Assembly (NCBI RefSeq): GCF_014643455.1
Contig: NZ_BMJM01000001.1
Location: 176,123 to 240,122 of the forward strand
Reading direction: 5' to 3'
DNA from: Sandarakinorhabdus glacialis
Lineage (GTDB): Bacteria; Pseudomonadota; Alphaproteobacteria; Sphingomonadales; Sphingomonadaceae
Length of the DNA stretch: 64,000 nucleotides
Made by a program: the position numbers and the translations under genes. The notes below the pieces were generated by a model. It saw only the letters and a list, made by a program, of their open reading frames with translations, was not told the DNA's origin and ran no database searches. Of the stretch, positions 34,516-45,347 are shown in pieces (positions within the stretch are counted from its first letter, which is position 1; every line of letters starts with the position of its first letter).

Positions 34516-36324
34516 TTATGCGACCTGGGGGCGGACTTCGTCGAACTGGAGTCTTGCGAGCTTGGCGTAGAGGCCGCCGCCGGCGATGAGTTTGTCGTGA
34601 GTACCCTCTGCAACGATACGGCCGGCGTCCATGACGATGATGCGGTCGGCGTTGCGGACTGTCGCCAGGCGGTGGGCGATGACGAGGGTGGTGCGGCCTT
34701 GCATCAGGCCCTCGAGGGCCGACTGAACCAGGCGTTCGCTTTCACTGTCGAGAGCGCTGGTGGCTTCGTCGAGGAGGAGGATGGGCGCGTCGCGCAGGAT
34801 GGCGCGGGCGATGGCGAGGCGTTGCCGCTGGCCGCCCGACAGGCGGGTGCCGGCTTCGCCGAGATAGCTGTGGATGCCGTTGGGGAGCTCGCGCAGGAAG
34901 ATGTCGGCGTGGGCGGCTTCGGCAGCGGCCCAGACTTCGGCTTCGGTTGCCGAGGGGCGCCCGTAGCGGATGTTTTCGAGGGCGCTGGCGGCGAAGACGA
35001 TGGTTTCCTGCGGGACCACAGCCATGCGGCCGCGGATTTCGCTGGGGTCGGCGCGGGTCAGCGGCACGCCGTCGAGGCGAATTTCGCCGGATTGGGGGTC
35101 GTAGAAGCGCTGGACGAGCTGGAAGAGCGTCGACTTGCCGGCGCCCGAGGGGCCGACGACGGCGACGGTTTCGCCGGCGGCGATATCGAGGCTGAAGTCC
35201 TCGAGCGCGGCGCCTTCGGGCTTCGACGGATAGTGGAAGCCGACATGGTCGAGGCAGAGCGCGCCGCGCGCCGGGACGGGCAGAGGGACGGCGTTGTCGG
35301 GGCGGCGGATGCCGGGGCGGGCGGCGAGGAGTTCTTCCATGCGGGCGCTGGCGCCGGCGGCGCGCATGAAGTCGCCATAGACTTCGGTGAGCGTGCCGAA
35401 GGCGCCGGCGACGATGGCGGCGGTGATGACGAAGGCGGCGATGGTGCCGCCGCTGAGTTGCCCGGCGATGACATCGAGCGCGCCCTGCCAGAGGACGAGG
35501 GTGATGGCGCCGAAGATCAGCATGATGACGACGGCGGTCATGCCGGCGCGCAGGCGGATGCGGCTTTTGGCGGTGTCGAACGTGGCCTCGACAGCGCCGG
35601 CGAAGCGGTCGGCCTCGCGGCGTTCCTGGGTGAAGGCCTGGACGATCTTGATGGCGCCGAGGACCTCGGCGACCATGGTGCCGACGTTGGCGATACGGTC
35701 CTGGCTGGTTTTCGACATGGCGCGGACGCGGCGGCCGAGAAAGACGATCGGCAAAATGGTGATCGGGATTACGAGCAGCATGAGCAGGGTCAATTTGGGC
35801 GACAGGACCGCCATATAGGCGATGCCGCCGATGCCCATGACGGCGTTGCGCAGCGCCATCGACGCGCCCGACGAGACGACCTGCTCGATGATGGCGGTGT
35901 CGCTGGTCAGACGCGAGGCGATCTCGGCGGGGCGGTTTTCCTCGAAGAAGACCGGGTCGAGGGTGACCAGGTGCGACTGGACGGCCTTGCGCAGGTCGGC
36001 GACGACGCGCTCGCCGATCCACGAGACGAAGTAGAAGCGGAAGGCCGTCGCGATGCCCATGACGACGACGATGCCGAGCATGCCCCAGAAATAGGGGGCA
36101 ATGGCGGCAGGGTCCGAACCGGCCGCGAAACCGTTGTCGACGATGAGCTTGAGCCCGCGCGGAATGGCGAGGGTGCTGAGCGCGGCGACGACGAGCGCGG
36201 TGAGGGCCGCGGTGAGCTGGGCGGGATAGGTGCGGGCGAACCGCCATAGGAGGGCGAGATTCGACAGCTTGCGCTGTTCGACTTTCGCCAGCGGCGCGGT
36301 CGGCAGATCGGATGTTGTGGCCAT
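34516..36324 (-). CDS. ABC exporter, fused membrane and ATPase domains (MsbA-like)
   Basis: A 602-residue half-transporter has six membrane helices (residues about 35-310) and a C-terminal nucleotide-binding domain. It carries Walker A GPSGAGKST near 392, signature LSGGQRQRLAIARA near 492 and Walker B ILLLDEATSALD. It will act as a homodimer. Sequence relatives export lipids or hydrophobic compounds; the substrate here is unknown. Start ATG 36324. Confidence 0.92.
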   Translation of the reverse strand: MATTSDLPTAPLAKVEQRKLSNLALLWRFARTYPAQLTAALTALVVAALSTLAIPRGLKLIVDNGFAAGSDPAAIAPYFWGMLGIVVVMGIATAFRFYFVSWIGERVVADLRKAVQSHLVTLDPVFFEENRPAEIASRLTSDTAIIEQVVSSGASMALRNAVMGIGGIAYMAVLSPKLTLLMLLVIPITILPIVFLGRRVRAMSKTSQDRIANVGTMVAEVLGAIKIVQAFTQERREADRFAGAVEATFDTAKSRIRLRAGMTAVVIMLIFGAITLVLWQGALDVIAGQLSGGTIAAFVITAAIVAGAFGTLTEVYGDFMRAAGASARMEELLAARPGIRRPDNAVPLPVPARGALCLDHVGFHYPSKPEGAALEDFSLDIAAGETVAVVGPSGAGKSTLFQLVQRFYDPQSGEIRLDGVPLTRADPSEIRGRMAVVPQETIVFAASALENIRYGRPSATEAEVWAAAEAAHADIFLRELPNGIHSYLGEAGTRLSGGQRQRLAIARAILRDAPILLLDEATSALDSESERLVQSALEGLMQGRTTLVIAHRLATVRNADRIIVMDAGRIVAEGTHDKLIAGGGLYAKLARLQFDEVRPQVA

Positions 36325-36484
36325 GGGCGCTAATAGCAGGCGTTCGAGTGCGGCTCAATGTCCGGAAGCGCGCGGGCGGGGAACCGAAACATACCTGTCA
36401 TCATAAACATGGTGTCGAGCACGCCGATGATGCTAATGCTGCACCTGCGAACAGGCGCCTGGAGTGCCGGGAAAAGGGATTTCG

Positions 36485-37789
36485 ATGCTTTATACGGCTC
36501 ATGAGATGCAGCGTGCTTGGATGACCGGCATGGGAACAATCGCCCAATCGACGTCGGAATGGCTGCTCAGCCCGGCAAATCCGATGTCTTATGTTGCCAG
36601 CGGGCCAGTCATGGCACGGGCGCTCGAGGTGTTCGCGCACGCCGCCGCGCCGCGCGGCAAGCCGGATTTCGGGCTTGGTGCGACGATCATCGATGGCGTC
36701 AGTGTCGCGGTCAGCGAGGAAATCCTGCTCCGCAAGCCGTTTGGCCAGTTGAAGCATTTCAATCGTGCCGTGTCGGGCCGCAAGGATCCGCGTGTGCTGG
36801 TGGTGACGCCGATGTCGGGCCATTATGCGACGCTGCTGCGCGGGACGGTGGAGCGGCTGCTGCCCGATCATGAGGTCTATATGACCGACTGGCGTGACGC
36901 CAAGCTGGTGCCGGTGTCCGACGGCAAGTTCGATCTCAACGATTACATCGACTATGTGATCGAATTTCTCGCCGAGATGGGTCCGGGCAGCCATGTGCTC
37001 GCGGTTTGCCAGCCGGCGGTGCCGGTCTATGCAGCGGTCGCGTACATGTCGGCGAACAACGATCCGGCGACGCCGTTGACGCTGACCATGATGGGTGGGC
37101 CGGTCGACACGCGCAAGGCACCGACTTCGGTCGATGACCTGGCGACCGAGCGGCCGTATTCCTGGTTCGAACAGAACGTTGTTGCCAAGGTACCGGCTAT
37201 GTATCCGGGCGCCGGGCGCAAGGTCTATCCAGGGTTTCTCCAGCTCGCCGGGTTCATGTCGATGAACCTTGCCAACCATATGACGTCGCACTGGGAAATG
37301 TTCCGGCATCTCGTCGAGGGCGACAATGACAGCGCTGCCGCGACCAAGGCATTCTATGAGGAATATCGCTCGGTTTGCGACATGACGGCGGAATTCTATC
37401 TGCAGACGATCGACGTGGTCTTCCAGCGCCAGGCGATCGCCAAGGGCGAGTTCGTTCACCGCGGCCAACTGGTCAACCCGGCGTCGATCGACCGGACGGC
37501 GATGCTGGCGATCGAAGGCGAGCGCGACGATATCTCGGGGCTGGGGCAGACCAAGGCGGCGCTCGATCTGGCGACCAAGCTGGGCGACGACAAGAAGCAA
37601 TATTACATGGCCGAGGGCGCCGGGCATTTCGGCATCTTCAACGGCAGCAAATGGCGTGAGAATGTCGCACCGGTCGTGGAGCGGTTCATCCGAAAGCATG
37701 ATCCGGCGGCACTGACGCCGTTGCCGGCGCGGGTTGTTGTGCCGTTGCATGTGGAGTTGGATGTCGTTCCGGGGGTTGAGGTCGCTTGA
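36485..37789 (+). CDS. phaZ: Intracellular polyhydroxyalkanoate depolymerase
   Basis: This 434-residue alpha/beta hydrolase degrades stored polyhydroxybutyrate granules. Family marks: ATG 36485 with MLYTAHEMQR, TPMSGHYATLLRGTV, MTDWRDAKLVP, the nucleophile elbow VCQPAVPVYAA with catalytic Cys near residue 184, and GERDDISGLGQT with the Asp. A His lies in EGAGHFGIFNGSKW near the C-terminus. It implies that the organism stores PHB. It is divergent from the ABC exporter. Confidence 0.94.
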   Translation: MLYTAHEMQRAWMTGMGTIAQSTSEWLLSPANPMSYVASGPVMARALEVFAHAAAPRGKPDFGLGATIIDGVSVAVSEEILLRKPFGQLKHFNRAVSGRKDPRVLVVTPMSGHYATLLRGTVERLLPDHEVYMTDWRDAKLVPVSDGKFDLNDYIDYVIEFLAEMGPGSHVLAVCQPAVPVYAAVAYMSANNDPATPLTLTMMGGPVDTRKAPTSVDDLATERPYSWFEQNVVAKVPAMYPGAGRKVYPGFLQLAGFMSMNLANHMTSHWEMFRHLVEGDNDSAAATKAFYEEYRSVCDMTAEFYLQTIDVVFQRQAIAKGEFVHRGQLVNPASIDRTAMLAIEGERDDISGLGQTKAALDLATKLGDDKKQYYMAEGAGHFGIFNGSKWRENVAPVVERFIRKHDPAALTPLPARVVVPLHVELDVVPGVEVA

Positions 37790-37816
37790 TTTAAGGGGGC
37801 CTCCGACGGCACTGTA

Positions 37817-37938
37817 GGGCCTCCGGCGGTGGGCCTTGGCCCCAGACCCCATTTCATGTGCGCTTTGAAATGCGGTTGTTCCCCGTAGGGGCGCAAGTTT
37901 GGGGTCTGGGGCCTAAGGCCCCAGCAGCCGGAGGCCCT
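37817..37938. repeat. Family C long inverted repeat, copy 2
   Basis: GGCCTCCGGCGG, GGGCCTTGGCCCCAGACCCC and, after about 50 bases of unrelated DNA, GGGGTCTGGGGCC, AAGGCCCCAG and GCCGGAGGCCC. The arms match those at 21067-21158, but the centre differs completely in sequence and length. Confidence 0.75.
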
Positions 37939-38057
37939 TGATCGTCACGGCACTGCAGCTTGGCGCTTCAGGCGCTGCTTGCCTCGGTTCTTGGCGGCTT
38001 TGCGGGATGGCTGGAAGCCAGCCTTCGCTGGCATGACAGGTTGGGTGTGAGGTCAGG

Positions 38058-39860
<1,803 letters not shown>

Positions 39861-40033
39861 GGTCGGTCTTTTCGGCAATCGGCATGATGCGGCACGGTGG
39901 GGGCGGCCGGCGTCAAGCAATGATGGATGGGGTTATTTGGTTTTCGTTAGTGTTGTTTTTTAGAGGGTGCAGAGTGTTTTAAACATGCTGCTTGATATGT
40001 TTCATTGCCGCATCTATCGGCATTGTTACTGAC

Positions 40034-40071
40034 ATTCACCGGTTATTCACCGCCGTGCGACCAGTTATACC
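40034..40071 (+). promoter_or_regulatory. Direct-repeat operator and promoter of the PepSY/two-component operon
   Basis: ATTCACCG occurs at 40034-40041 and again at 40045-40052, an 11-bp period typical of OmpR/PhoP-family binding. TATACC at 40066-40071 is a good -10. The position of the -35 is covered by the repeats, as expected of an activated promoter. Transcription would begin near 40078, 21 bases before the first ATG. Autoregulation by the encoded response regulator is inferred. Confidence 0.5.
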
Positions 40072-40098
40072 TGCCAAAGAGGTGCCGTGTAGCGTCCG

Positions 40099-40386
40099 AT
40101 GATGAATCGTCTTCCCTTGATCATGTTAGCGGCGCTGATTGTCGCCGCACCGGTTTCGGCCGGGGTGGAAAACCAGGTTCGCGAACTGGTCCTGGCGGGC
40201 GAGATATTGCCCTTCGAAGCCATTCGCGATCGCGTCGTATCACAGGTTCGCGGCGATTACATCGGGGTCGAGTTCGATGCCGGAACCCGGACCTACCGTT
40301 TTCGTTTTCTGGCAAGCGGAACAGTCATTAATGTCGACGTGGACGCCCGAACAGGGCTAAGGACCCGTAAGACCAACAATTATTAA
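40099..40386 (+). CDS. Exported PepSY-like protein
   Basis: A 95-residue protein has a signal peptide (PLIMLAALIVAAPVSAG). A single PepSY-like fold is suggested by EILPFEAIRDRVVSQVRGDYIGVEFDAG (in parts) and YRFRFLASGTVINVDVDARTG. Such small PepSY proteins precede PhoP/PhoQ-like systems in many proteobacteria, where they may modulate the sensor kinase in the periplasm. Its stop is 9 bases before the response-regulator start. Confidence 0.8.
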   Translation: MMNRLPLIMLAALIVAAPVSAGVENQVRELVLAGEILPFEAIRDRVVSQVRGDYIGVEFDAGTRTYRFRFLASGTVINVDVDARTGLRTRKTNNY

Positions 40387-40395
40387 GGTTTCTTG

Positions 40396-41058
40396 ATGCG
40401 CGTGCTGGTTGTCGAAGACGAACCTAACCTGTTGCGCCAGCTCAAGGCGGCCCTCGAGGGCGCGGGTTATGCGGTCGATACGGCGGCGGACGGGGAAGAT
40501 GGCCAGTATCTCGGCAGCACGGAAAATTACGATGCGGTGGTGCTCGATCTCGGCTTGCCCGAAGTCGACGGGCTAACGGTGCTCGACCGCTGGCGCAAGG
40601 CTGGCAAGATCATGCCGGTGCTGGTGCTGACGGCGCGCGACAGCTGGTCCGACAAGGTGGCGGGGCTCGATGCGGGCGCCGACGACTATCTCGCCAAGCC
40701 GTTCCAGACCGAGGAACTGATCGCGCGGTTGCGGGCGCTGATTCGGCGGGCAGCGGGGCAGGCGACGTCGGAGCTGGTGGCGGGCGGGGTGCGGCTCGAT
40801 TCGCGGTCGGGGCGGGTGACGCTCGACGGCGAGCCGGTGAAGCTGACGGCGCAGGAGTTCAAGCTGCTCAGTTACCTGATGCATCACAAGGGCAAGGTCG
40901 TCAGCCGGACCGAGTTGATCGAGCATATCTATGACCAGGATTTCGATCGCGATTCGAATACCATCGAGGTGTTTATCACGCGGATCCGCAAGAAGCTGGG
41001 GCCTGACCTGATCAGCACGACGCGCGGCCTTGGCTACAGTCTCAACGATATCAGCTGA
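40396..41058 (+). CDS. OmpR-family response regulator
   Basis: This 220-residue protein has a receiver domain with acidic EDE near residue 8, phosphoacceptor Asp in VVLDLGLP near 51, Thr in LTARD and Lys in YLAKPFQ. A winged-helix domain follows (VKLTAQEFKLLSYLMHH; IEVFITRIRKKLG). It resembles PhoP-type regulators. ATG 40396 is the start. Its 3' end overlaps the kinase frame by 29 bases. Confidence 0.93.
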   Translation: MRVLVVEDEPNLLRQLKAALEGAGYAVDTAADGEDGQYLGSTENYDAVVLDLGLPEVDGLTVLDRWRKAGKIMPVLVLTARDSWSDKVAGLDAGADDYLAKPFQTEELIARLRALIRRAAGQATSELVAGGVRLDSRSGRVTLDGEPVKLTAQEFKLLSYLMHHKGKVVSRTELIEHIYDQDFDRDSNTIEVFITRIRKKLGPDLISTTRGLGYSLNDIS

Positions 41059-42493
41059 ACCGGCCGCAAGGTCGGGAGCGGCGGGCCCCGCCGCGGGGCC
41101 GGCGGCTGCGGGAGTAAATCTCGTCGCGCCGCCGCGTCGGCGGTCGCGGTTGTCGGGGTCGCTGCGGCTGCGAATGATCGCACTGGCGGCGGCTTGGATC
41201 ATTCCGCTGCTGGTGCTGGGCGGGCTGGCGCTCGACCGGGTGCTGGTGGGGACTCTTACGCGAAATTTCGACAGCCAGCTCGATTTCGTGCTTACGGCGA
41301 TGGTGAGCACTGCCGATCTGGATGAGGTCGGCGAGGTGCGTTTTTTGCGACCTTTGGGCGACCAGCGGTTTTTCGAGCCATATTCGGGGCTGTACTGGCA
41401 GGTTTCCGCCAGCGGACAGGACTTTTTCCGGTCGCGGTCGTTGTGGGACCGGGTGCTCGGGCCGGCGCCGCAGGGTGAGTGCCTCGAGCCGTGCCGCTAT
41501 GCCGCGACGCAGTTCACCGGGGAGCCGCTCAGGGTGGTCGGCCGCGATGTGCAGTTGCCGGGGGCAACGACGCGGTTTTATTTCCAGGTGGCGCAGTCGA
41601 CGCGTGATCTCGATGCGCAGGTGCGGTTGCTGCGGGCGATATTGCTGTGGTCGCTGGGGGTGCTGGGGCTCGGGCTGCTGGCGCTGGCGGCGCTGCAATC
41701 GACCTATGGCCTGTCGCCGTTGGCGCGGGTGAGCCGGGGGATTGCCGACATCAGGTCGGGCGAGGCCAGGCGGGTCGACGACAATTTCCCGATCGAGATT
41801 GCGCCTTTGGTCGGCGAGATCAACGAGTTGCTCGAGCATAACGAAAAACAGGGGGAGGCGGCGCGGCGTCATGCCGGCAACCTGGCGCATGCGCTGAAGA
41901 CGCCGATGAGCGTGCTGATCGGCGAGAGCGAGGGGCGCGACGATCCGCTGGCGCAGACGGTGATGGCGCAGGTGCAGGTGATGCGGCGGCATGTCGACCA
42001 CCAGCTGGCGCGAGCGCGGGCGACCGGGCAGCGCGGTGGTGCCTCGACGGCGCGCGCCGATGTATGGCCGACGCTGGAGGCGATCATCCGCACGGTGGGG
42101 CGGATTCATTCGGACCGCGGGGTGACGATCGATCTTGCCGGCGACAGGCGGAAGGTGTTTCGCGGCGAGCGCCAGGATCTCGATGAAATGGTCGGCAACT
42201 TGATCGACAATGCGGCGCTGCATGGCGGCGGACGGGTGTTCGTCAGCATCGGCGGCGGGCCGGGGCAGGTCGAGATCATGATCGAGGATGACGGGCGGGG
42301 GATTGCGCCGGTCGACCGCGCGCGGTTGTTTGCGCGGGGGGAACGGCTCGATACCGACAAGCCGGGGACCGGGTTGGGGCTGGCGATCGCGCGGGATGTT
42401 GCGGAGATTTATGGGGGGTGGGTGGTGCTTGATGAGTCGGACGATCTGGGGGGGTTACTGGTAAGGTTGATCTTGCCAGCTGTGGATGGGTGA
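41030..42493 (+). CDS. Sensor histidine kinase (PhoQ-like layout)
   Basis: A 487-residue membrane kinase has TM1 near residues 46-66, a periplasmic domain of about 130 residues with two Cys (GECLEPCRY), and TM2 near 204-223. Next come HAMP-like ARVSRGIADIRSGEA, the His box HAGNLAHALKTPMSVL near 285 and the ATPase domain with N-box NLIDNAALHG, DDGRGIAP and GTGLGLAIA. There is no ATG before TM1; TTG 41030 is the likely start, although TTG 41149 is possible. It partners the overlapping response regulator. Confidence 0.9.
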   Translation: MATVSTISAEPAARSGAAGPAAGPAAAGVNLVAPPRRRSRLSGSLRLRMIALAAAWIIPLLVLGGLALDRVLVGTLTRNFDSQLDFVLTAMVSTADLDEVGEVRFLRPLGDQRFFEPYSGLYWQVSASGQDFFRSRSLWDRVLGPAPQGECLEPCRYAATQFTGEPLRVVGRDVQLPGATTRFYFQVAQSTRDLDAQVRLLRAILLWSLGVLGLGLLALAALQSTYGLSPLARVSRGIADIRSGEARRVDDNFPIEIAPLVGEINELLEHNEKQGEAARRHAGNLAHALKTPMSVLIGESEGRDDPLAQTVMAQVQVMRRHVDHQLARARATGQRGGASTARADVWPTLEAIIRTVGRIHSDRGVTIDLAGDRRKVFRGERQDLDEMVGNLIDNAALHGGGRVFVSIGGGPGQVEIMIEDDGRGIAPVDRARLFARGERLDTDKPGTGLGLAIARDVAEIYGGWVVLDESDDLGGLLVRLILPAVDG

Positions 42494-42517
42494 GGATCTA
42501 GCTGGCGAGATTTCGCG

Positions 42518-42572
42518 ACCCCCACCCGCTCGCCTTAGGGTCGAGTCGCCTCCCCCCTGAGGGGGAGGTAAA
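42518..42572. repeat. Family A intergenic repeat
   Basis: GACCCCCACCCGCTCGCC, AGGGTCGAG, then CGCCTCCCCCCTGAGGGGGAGG. It is nearly identical to the copy at 63898-63951. It lies between the convergent kinase and chorismate mutase genes. Confidence 0.7.
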
Positions 42573-42577
42573 GAACA

Positions 42578-42859
42578 TCAGGTGTTTGCGGCGACTTGGT
42601 GGTGGCGGATGACTTCGTCGATGATGAAGCGGAGGAACTTTTCGCTGAATTCGGGGTCGAGCTTGGCGGTGGCGGCGAGGGCGCGGAGGCGGGCGACCTG
42701 TTCGGTCTCGCGGCCGGGGTCGGCTGGCGGCAGCCCCGCGGTGGCCTTGTAGCGGCCGACGGCCTGGGTGACCTTGAAGCGTTCGGCGAGCAGGAAGACC
42801 AGCGCCGCGTCGATATTGTCGATGCTGTCGCGGTAGCCGGCTAGAATCTCGTCGGACAC
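42578..42859 (-). CDS. Chorismate mutase (AroQ type)
   Basis: This 93-residue all-helical enzyme converts chorismate to prephenate for Phe and Tyr synthesis. Start GTG 42859 has GGAGC upstream. Conserved: YRDSIDNIDAALVFLLAERFKVTQAVGRYKA (in parts), with the Arg, Asp and Lys positions of the AroQ active site, then DPGRETEQVARL and EVIRHHQ. The pattern is the short monofunctional class. It is divergent from the polyprenyl synthase gene with about 108 bases between. Confidence 0.92.
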   Translation of the reverse strand: MSDEILAGYRDSIDNIDAALVFLLAERFKVTQAVGRYKATAGLPPADPGRETEQVARLRALAATAKLDPEFSEKFLRFIIDEVIRHHQVAANT

Positions 42860-42967
42860 ATGCTGCTCCCAAGATGTGTTGTGATCATTCGGCCACCTTT
42901 GCGGCTGAATCGCGCGGTGGCAAGCTGCGGGGTTGCGCGGGGCCCAACAGCGGTTAAGGACTGTCGC

Positions 42968-43981
42968 GTGTCCTCGAACGTCCATCCCCTGCGGCCGCGT
43001 GCCCAGCCATCGATCGCCGGACTGCTGGCGTTGACGGCGCCGGGGCTGACCGCGGTCAACCATGTCATTATCGACCGGATGCAATCGCGGGTGGCGCTGA
43101 TCCCCGAACTGGCGGGGCATTTGATTGCCGGCGGCGGCAAAAGGCTGCGGCCGATGCTGACTTTGGGGTGTGCGGCGTTGCTCGAATATGCGGGTACGCG
43201 GCATCATAAATTGGCGGCGGCGGTGGAGTTTATTCACACAGCGACCCTGCTGCACGACGATGTCGTCGATGCTTCAGGGTTGCGGCGCGGCAAGGCGACG
43301 GCCAATCGGTTGTGGGGCAATCCGGCAAGCGTGCTGGTCGGCGATTTCCTGTTCAGCCGGTCGTTCGAGCTGATGGTCGAGGATGGCTCGCTCAAGGTCC
43401 TGAAGATATTGAGCCATGCGTCGGCGGTGATTGCCGAGGGAGAGGTGGCGCAGTTGACGGCGCAGCGCGATGTCGAGACGACCGAGGACCGGTACCTCGA
43501 GATCATCACGGCCAAGACCGCTGCATTGTTTTCGGCAGCGTGCCAGATTGCGGCGATCGTGGCGGAGCGCGATGCCGCGGTCGAGGCGGCGCTCGAGGCC
43601 TATGGGCGAAACCTGGGGATTGCGTTCCAGCTTGTGGACGACGCGATCGATTATGTTTCGGACGCCGATACGATGGGCAAGGATGCGGGGGATGATTTCC
43701 GCGATGGCAAGATCACGCTGCCGGTGATTTTGGCGTATGCGCGCGGCAGTGATGAGGAACGCGAGTTCTGGCAGCAGGCGATGAGCGGGCGGGCGGCGGG
43801 CGAGGCCGAATTGGCGCGGGCCGGCGGGCTGCTACGGACGACGAATGCGGTGGCGGATACGCTGGCGCGGGCGCGGCATTATGGGGCGCGGGCGATCGAT
43901 GCGCTGGCGGGGTTCCCGAATGGGCCGGCGAAGACGGCGCTGACGGAGACGGTCGAGTTTGCGATTGCGCGGGCTTACTGA
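42968..43981 (+). CDS. ispB: Polyprenyl diphosphate synthase (octaprenyl type)
   Basis: This 337-residue prenyltransferase extends farnesyl diphosphate for the ubiquinone side chain. It has GGGKRLRPML near residue 57, the first Asp-rich motif LLHDDVVD near 95, and the second motif QLVDDAIDY near 222, followed by GKDAGDDFRDGKITLP. Start GTG 42968 (VSSNVHPLRP) avoids the upstream in-frame extension that enters the divergent promoter region. Chain length is inferred from resemblance to IspB. Confidence 0.93.
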   Translation: MSSNVHPLRPRAQPSIAGLLALTAPGLTAVNHVIIDRMQSRVALIPELAGHLIAGGGKRLRPMLTLGCAALLEYAGTRHHKLAAAVEFIHTATLLHDDVVDASGLRRGKATANRLWGNPASVLVGDFLFSRSFELMVEDGSLKVLKILSHASAVIAEGEVAQLTAQRDVETTEDRYLEIITAKTAALFSAACQIAAIVAERDAAVEAALEAYGRNLGIAFQLVDDAIDYVSDADTMGKDAGDDFRDGKITLPVILAYARGSDEEREFWQQAMSGRAAGEAELARAGGLLRTTNAVADTLARARHYGARAIDALAGFPNGPAKTALTETVEFAIARAY

Positions 43982-44058
43982 CGCTGCAGAGCAAGTAATT
44001 TCGGTTGTGGTTTGATCTTTGTCGGCTATCCCTCGCGTGAAGCGTGGGGGTCCTTTTG

Positions 44059-44541
44059 ATGTCTGATCTGATTTTTCCGACGATTGTCGTTGTCGTCGTC
44101 CTGGTGATCTTGTCGGCAGCGGTTGGAAAAAACCGTGACTGGATGAAGACCATCCGCGCCAAGCCGATGATGACGCCGCGGGAAGTCGCGTTCTTCAATT
44201 TGCTCAAGGGCGTGGCAGCGCCGTTGCACGTTTGTCCGCAGGTTGCGATGGGTGCGATCCTAGCGGTTGCCAAGGGCGGTGAAGGCAAGCAGCGGCACGC
44301 GACGCGCAACCGCTTTGCCCAGAAGATGATCGATTTCGTGCTGATCGACGATAGCGGCGCGGTGCGGTTGATCATCGAGCTTGATGACCGGACACATGGC
44401 GCGGCGAAGGATGCGAGCCGCGATGCGATGACGGCGCGCGGAGGATATCAGACGCTGCGGGTGCGCGGCGGCGATGCACGCACCGCGCAGGCCTTGCGGG
44501 CGAGAATATCCGAGAGTGTTACCTTCGCTGTCGCAGGCTGA
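44059..44541 (+). CDS. Membrane-anchored DUF2726 protein
   Basis: This 160-residue protein has one N-terminal transmembrane helix (IFPTIVVVVVLVILSAAVG). A cytoplasmic DUF2726 domain follows, with KPMMTPREVAFFNLL, the VCPQVAMGAIL strand, NRFAQKMIDFVLID and LIIELDDRTHG. The last resembles a PD-(D/E)xK nuclease-like core. Function is unknown; a nuclease or nucleic acid binding role is possible. Start ATG 44059. Confidence 0.88.
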   Translation: MSDLIFPTIVVVVVLVILSAAVGKNRDWMKTIRAKPMMTPREVAFFNLLKGVAAPLHVCPQVAMGAILAVAKGGEGKQRHATRNRFAQKMIDFVLIDDSGAVRLIIELDDRTHGAAKDASRDAMTARGGYQTLRVRGGDARTAQALRARISESVTFAVAG

Positions 44542-44575
44542 CGCAGAACGGACGGACAATCTTCGGGTCAAGTGT

Positions 44576-44875
44576 TCAGGTGGGTTGGGGGTCGCTGGTT
44601 TCGTAGAGTTGCAGGTGTCGGTCGGTGATTTGGAGGTCGGTCCAGTTGGCGCGCCAGGCGGCGATGTGGTCGGAGCGGAAATGGGCGTCGAGGTGGTCGC
44701 GGCTTTCCCATAGCTCGTTGATGCGGATGAGGCCGGGATCGAGCACGTCCTGGGCGTAGCTGTATTCGCGGCAGCCGGGTTCGGCGCGGCTGGCTTCGAT
44801 CATGGTGCGCATGACCGCAAGGGCATTGGCAACGCGATGGGCGGGTAGGCGGATGGTGCCGGTGATGAGCAGCAT
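44576..44875 (-). CDS. Antibiotic biosynthesis monooxygenase (ABM) domain protein
   Basis: This 99-residue ferredoxin-like fold protein has MLLITGTIRLPAHRVANAL, a CREYSYAQDVLDPGLIRINELWES segment (in parts) and HFRSDHIAAWRANW. It is typical of small ABM-family quinol monooxygenases or heme-degrading relatives. The substrate is unknown. ATG 44875 is preferred because further upstream residues overlap repetitive Pro-rich frame. It is divergent from the NDUFS4-like gene. Confidence 0.87.
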   Translation of the reverse strand: MLLITGTIRLPAHRVANALAVMRTMIEASRAEPGCREYSYAQDVLDPGLIRINELWESRDHLDAHFRSDHIAAWRANWTDLQITDRHLQLYETSDPQPT

Positions 44876-44963
44876 GGGATCTGGACCTGTCGGGGGCGGG
44901 GAACGCAATGGGGGAGACTCGATCGGACTTGAACATCGCGGCGCGATGGGCGATGGACGCACC

Positions 44964-45242
44964 ATGCTAGCCCGTCTTTACCAGCGTACCAAAAGTTCGA
45001 TGCAGTCCGGCCGGGCGCGGACCGGGCAATGGCTGCTCGAAGTCGAGCGGGACGAGCCGCAGCGCGCCGATCCGTTGACCGGATGGTCGGGTTCGGGCGC
45101 GACGCAGACCCAGGTGCAATTGCAGTTTTCGACGCGCGAGGCGGCGCTGGAATATGCCGCCGGGCACGGATTGACCGTCGAGATCGTGCCGCTGGGGACG
45201 CGGACGCTCAAGCTGCAGGCTTATGCGGACAATTTCCGGTAA
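44964..45242 (+). CDS. NDUFS4-like complex I accessory subunit
   Basis: A 92-residue protein beginning MLARLYQRTKSSMQSGRA, with WLLEVERDEPQRADPLTGWSG, then TQVQLQFSTREAALEYAAGHG and LKLQAYADNFR. This is the pattern of the ETC complex I 18-kDa subunit (NDUFS4 family), an accessory subunit found in alphaproteobacteria and mitochondria. It presumably binds the peripheral arm of NADH dehydrogenase. The core nuo genes are not in the window. Confidence 0.9.
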   Translation: MLARLYQRTKSSMQSGRARTGQWLLEVERDEPQRADPLTGWSGSGATQTQVQLQFSTREAALEYAAGHGLTVEIVPLGTRTLKLQAYADNFR

Positions 45243-45347
45243 AAGCTGTTTCGGCGAGGTCGCGGCGCCGGGCGTTATGGACGTCGTGATAGCAAGCGTG
45301 CCGCGAATCCCGTGTCGTCGTGCCGGGAAAGTCGAGAAGGATTGGCG

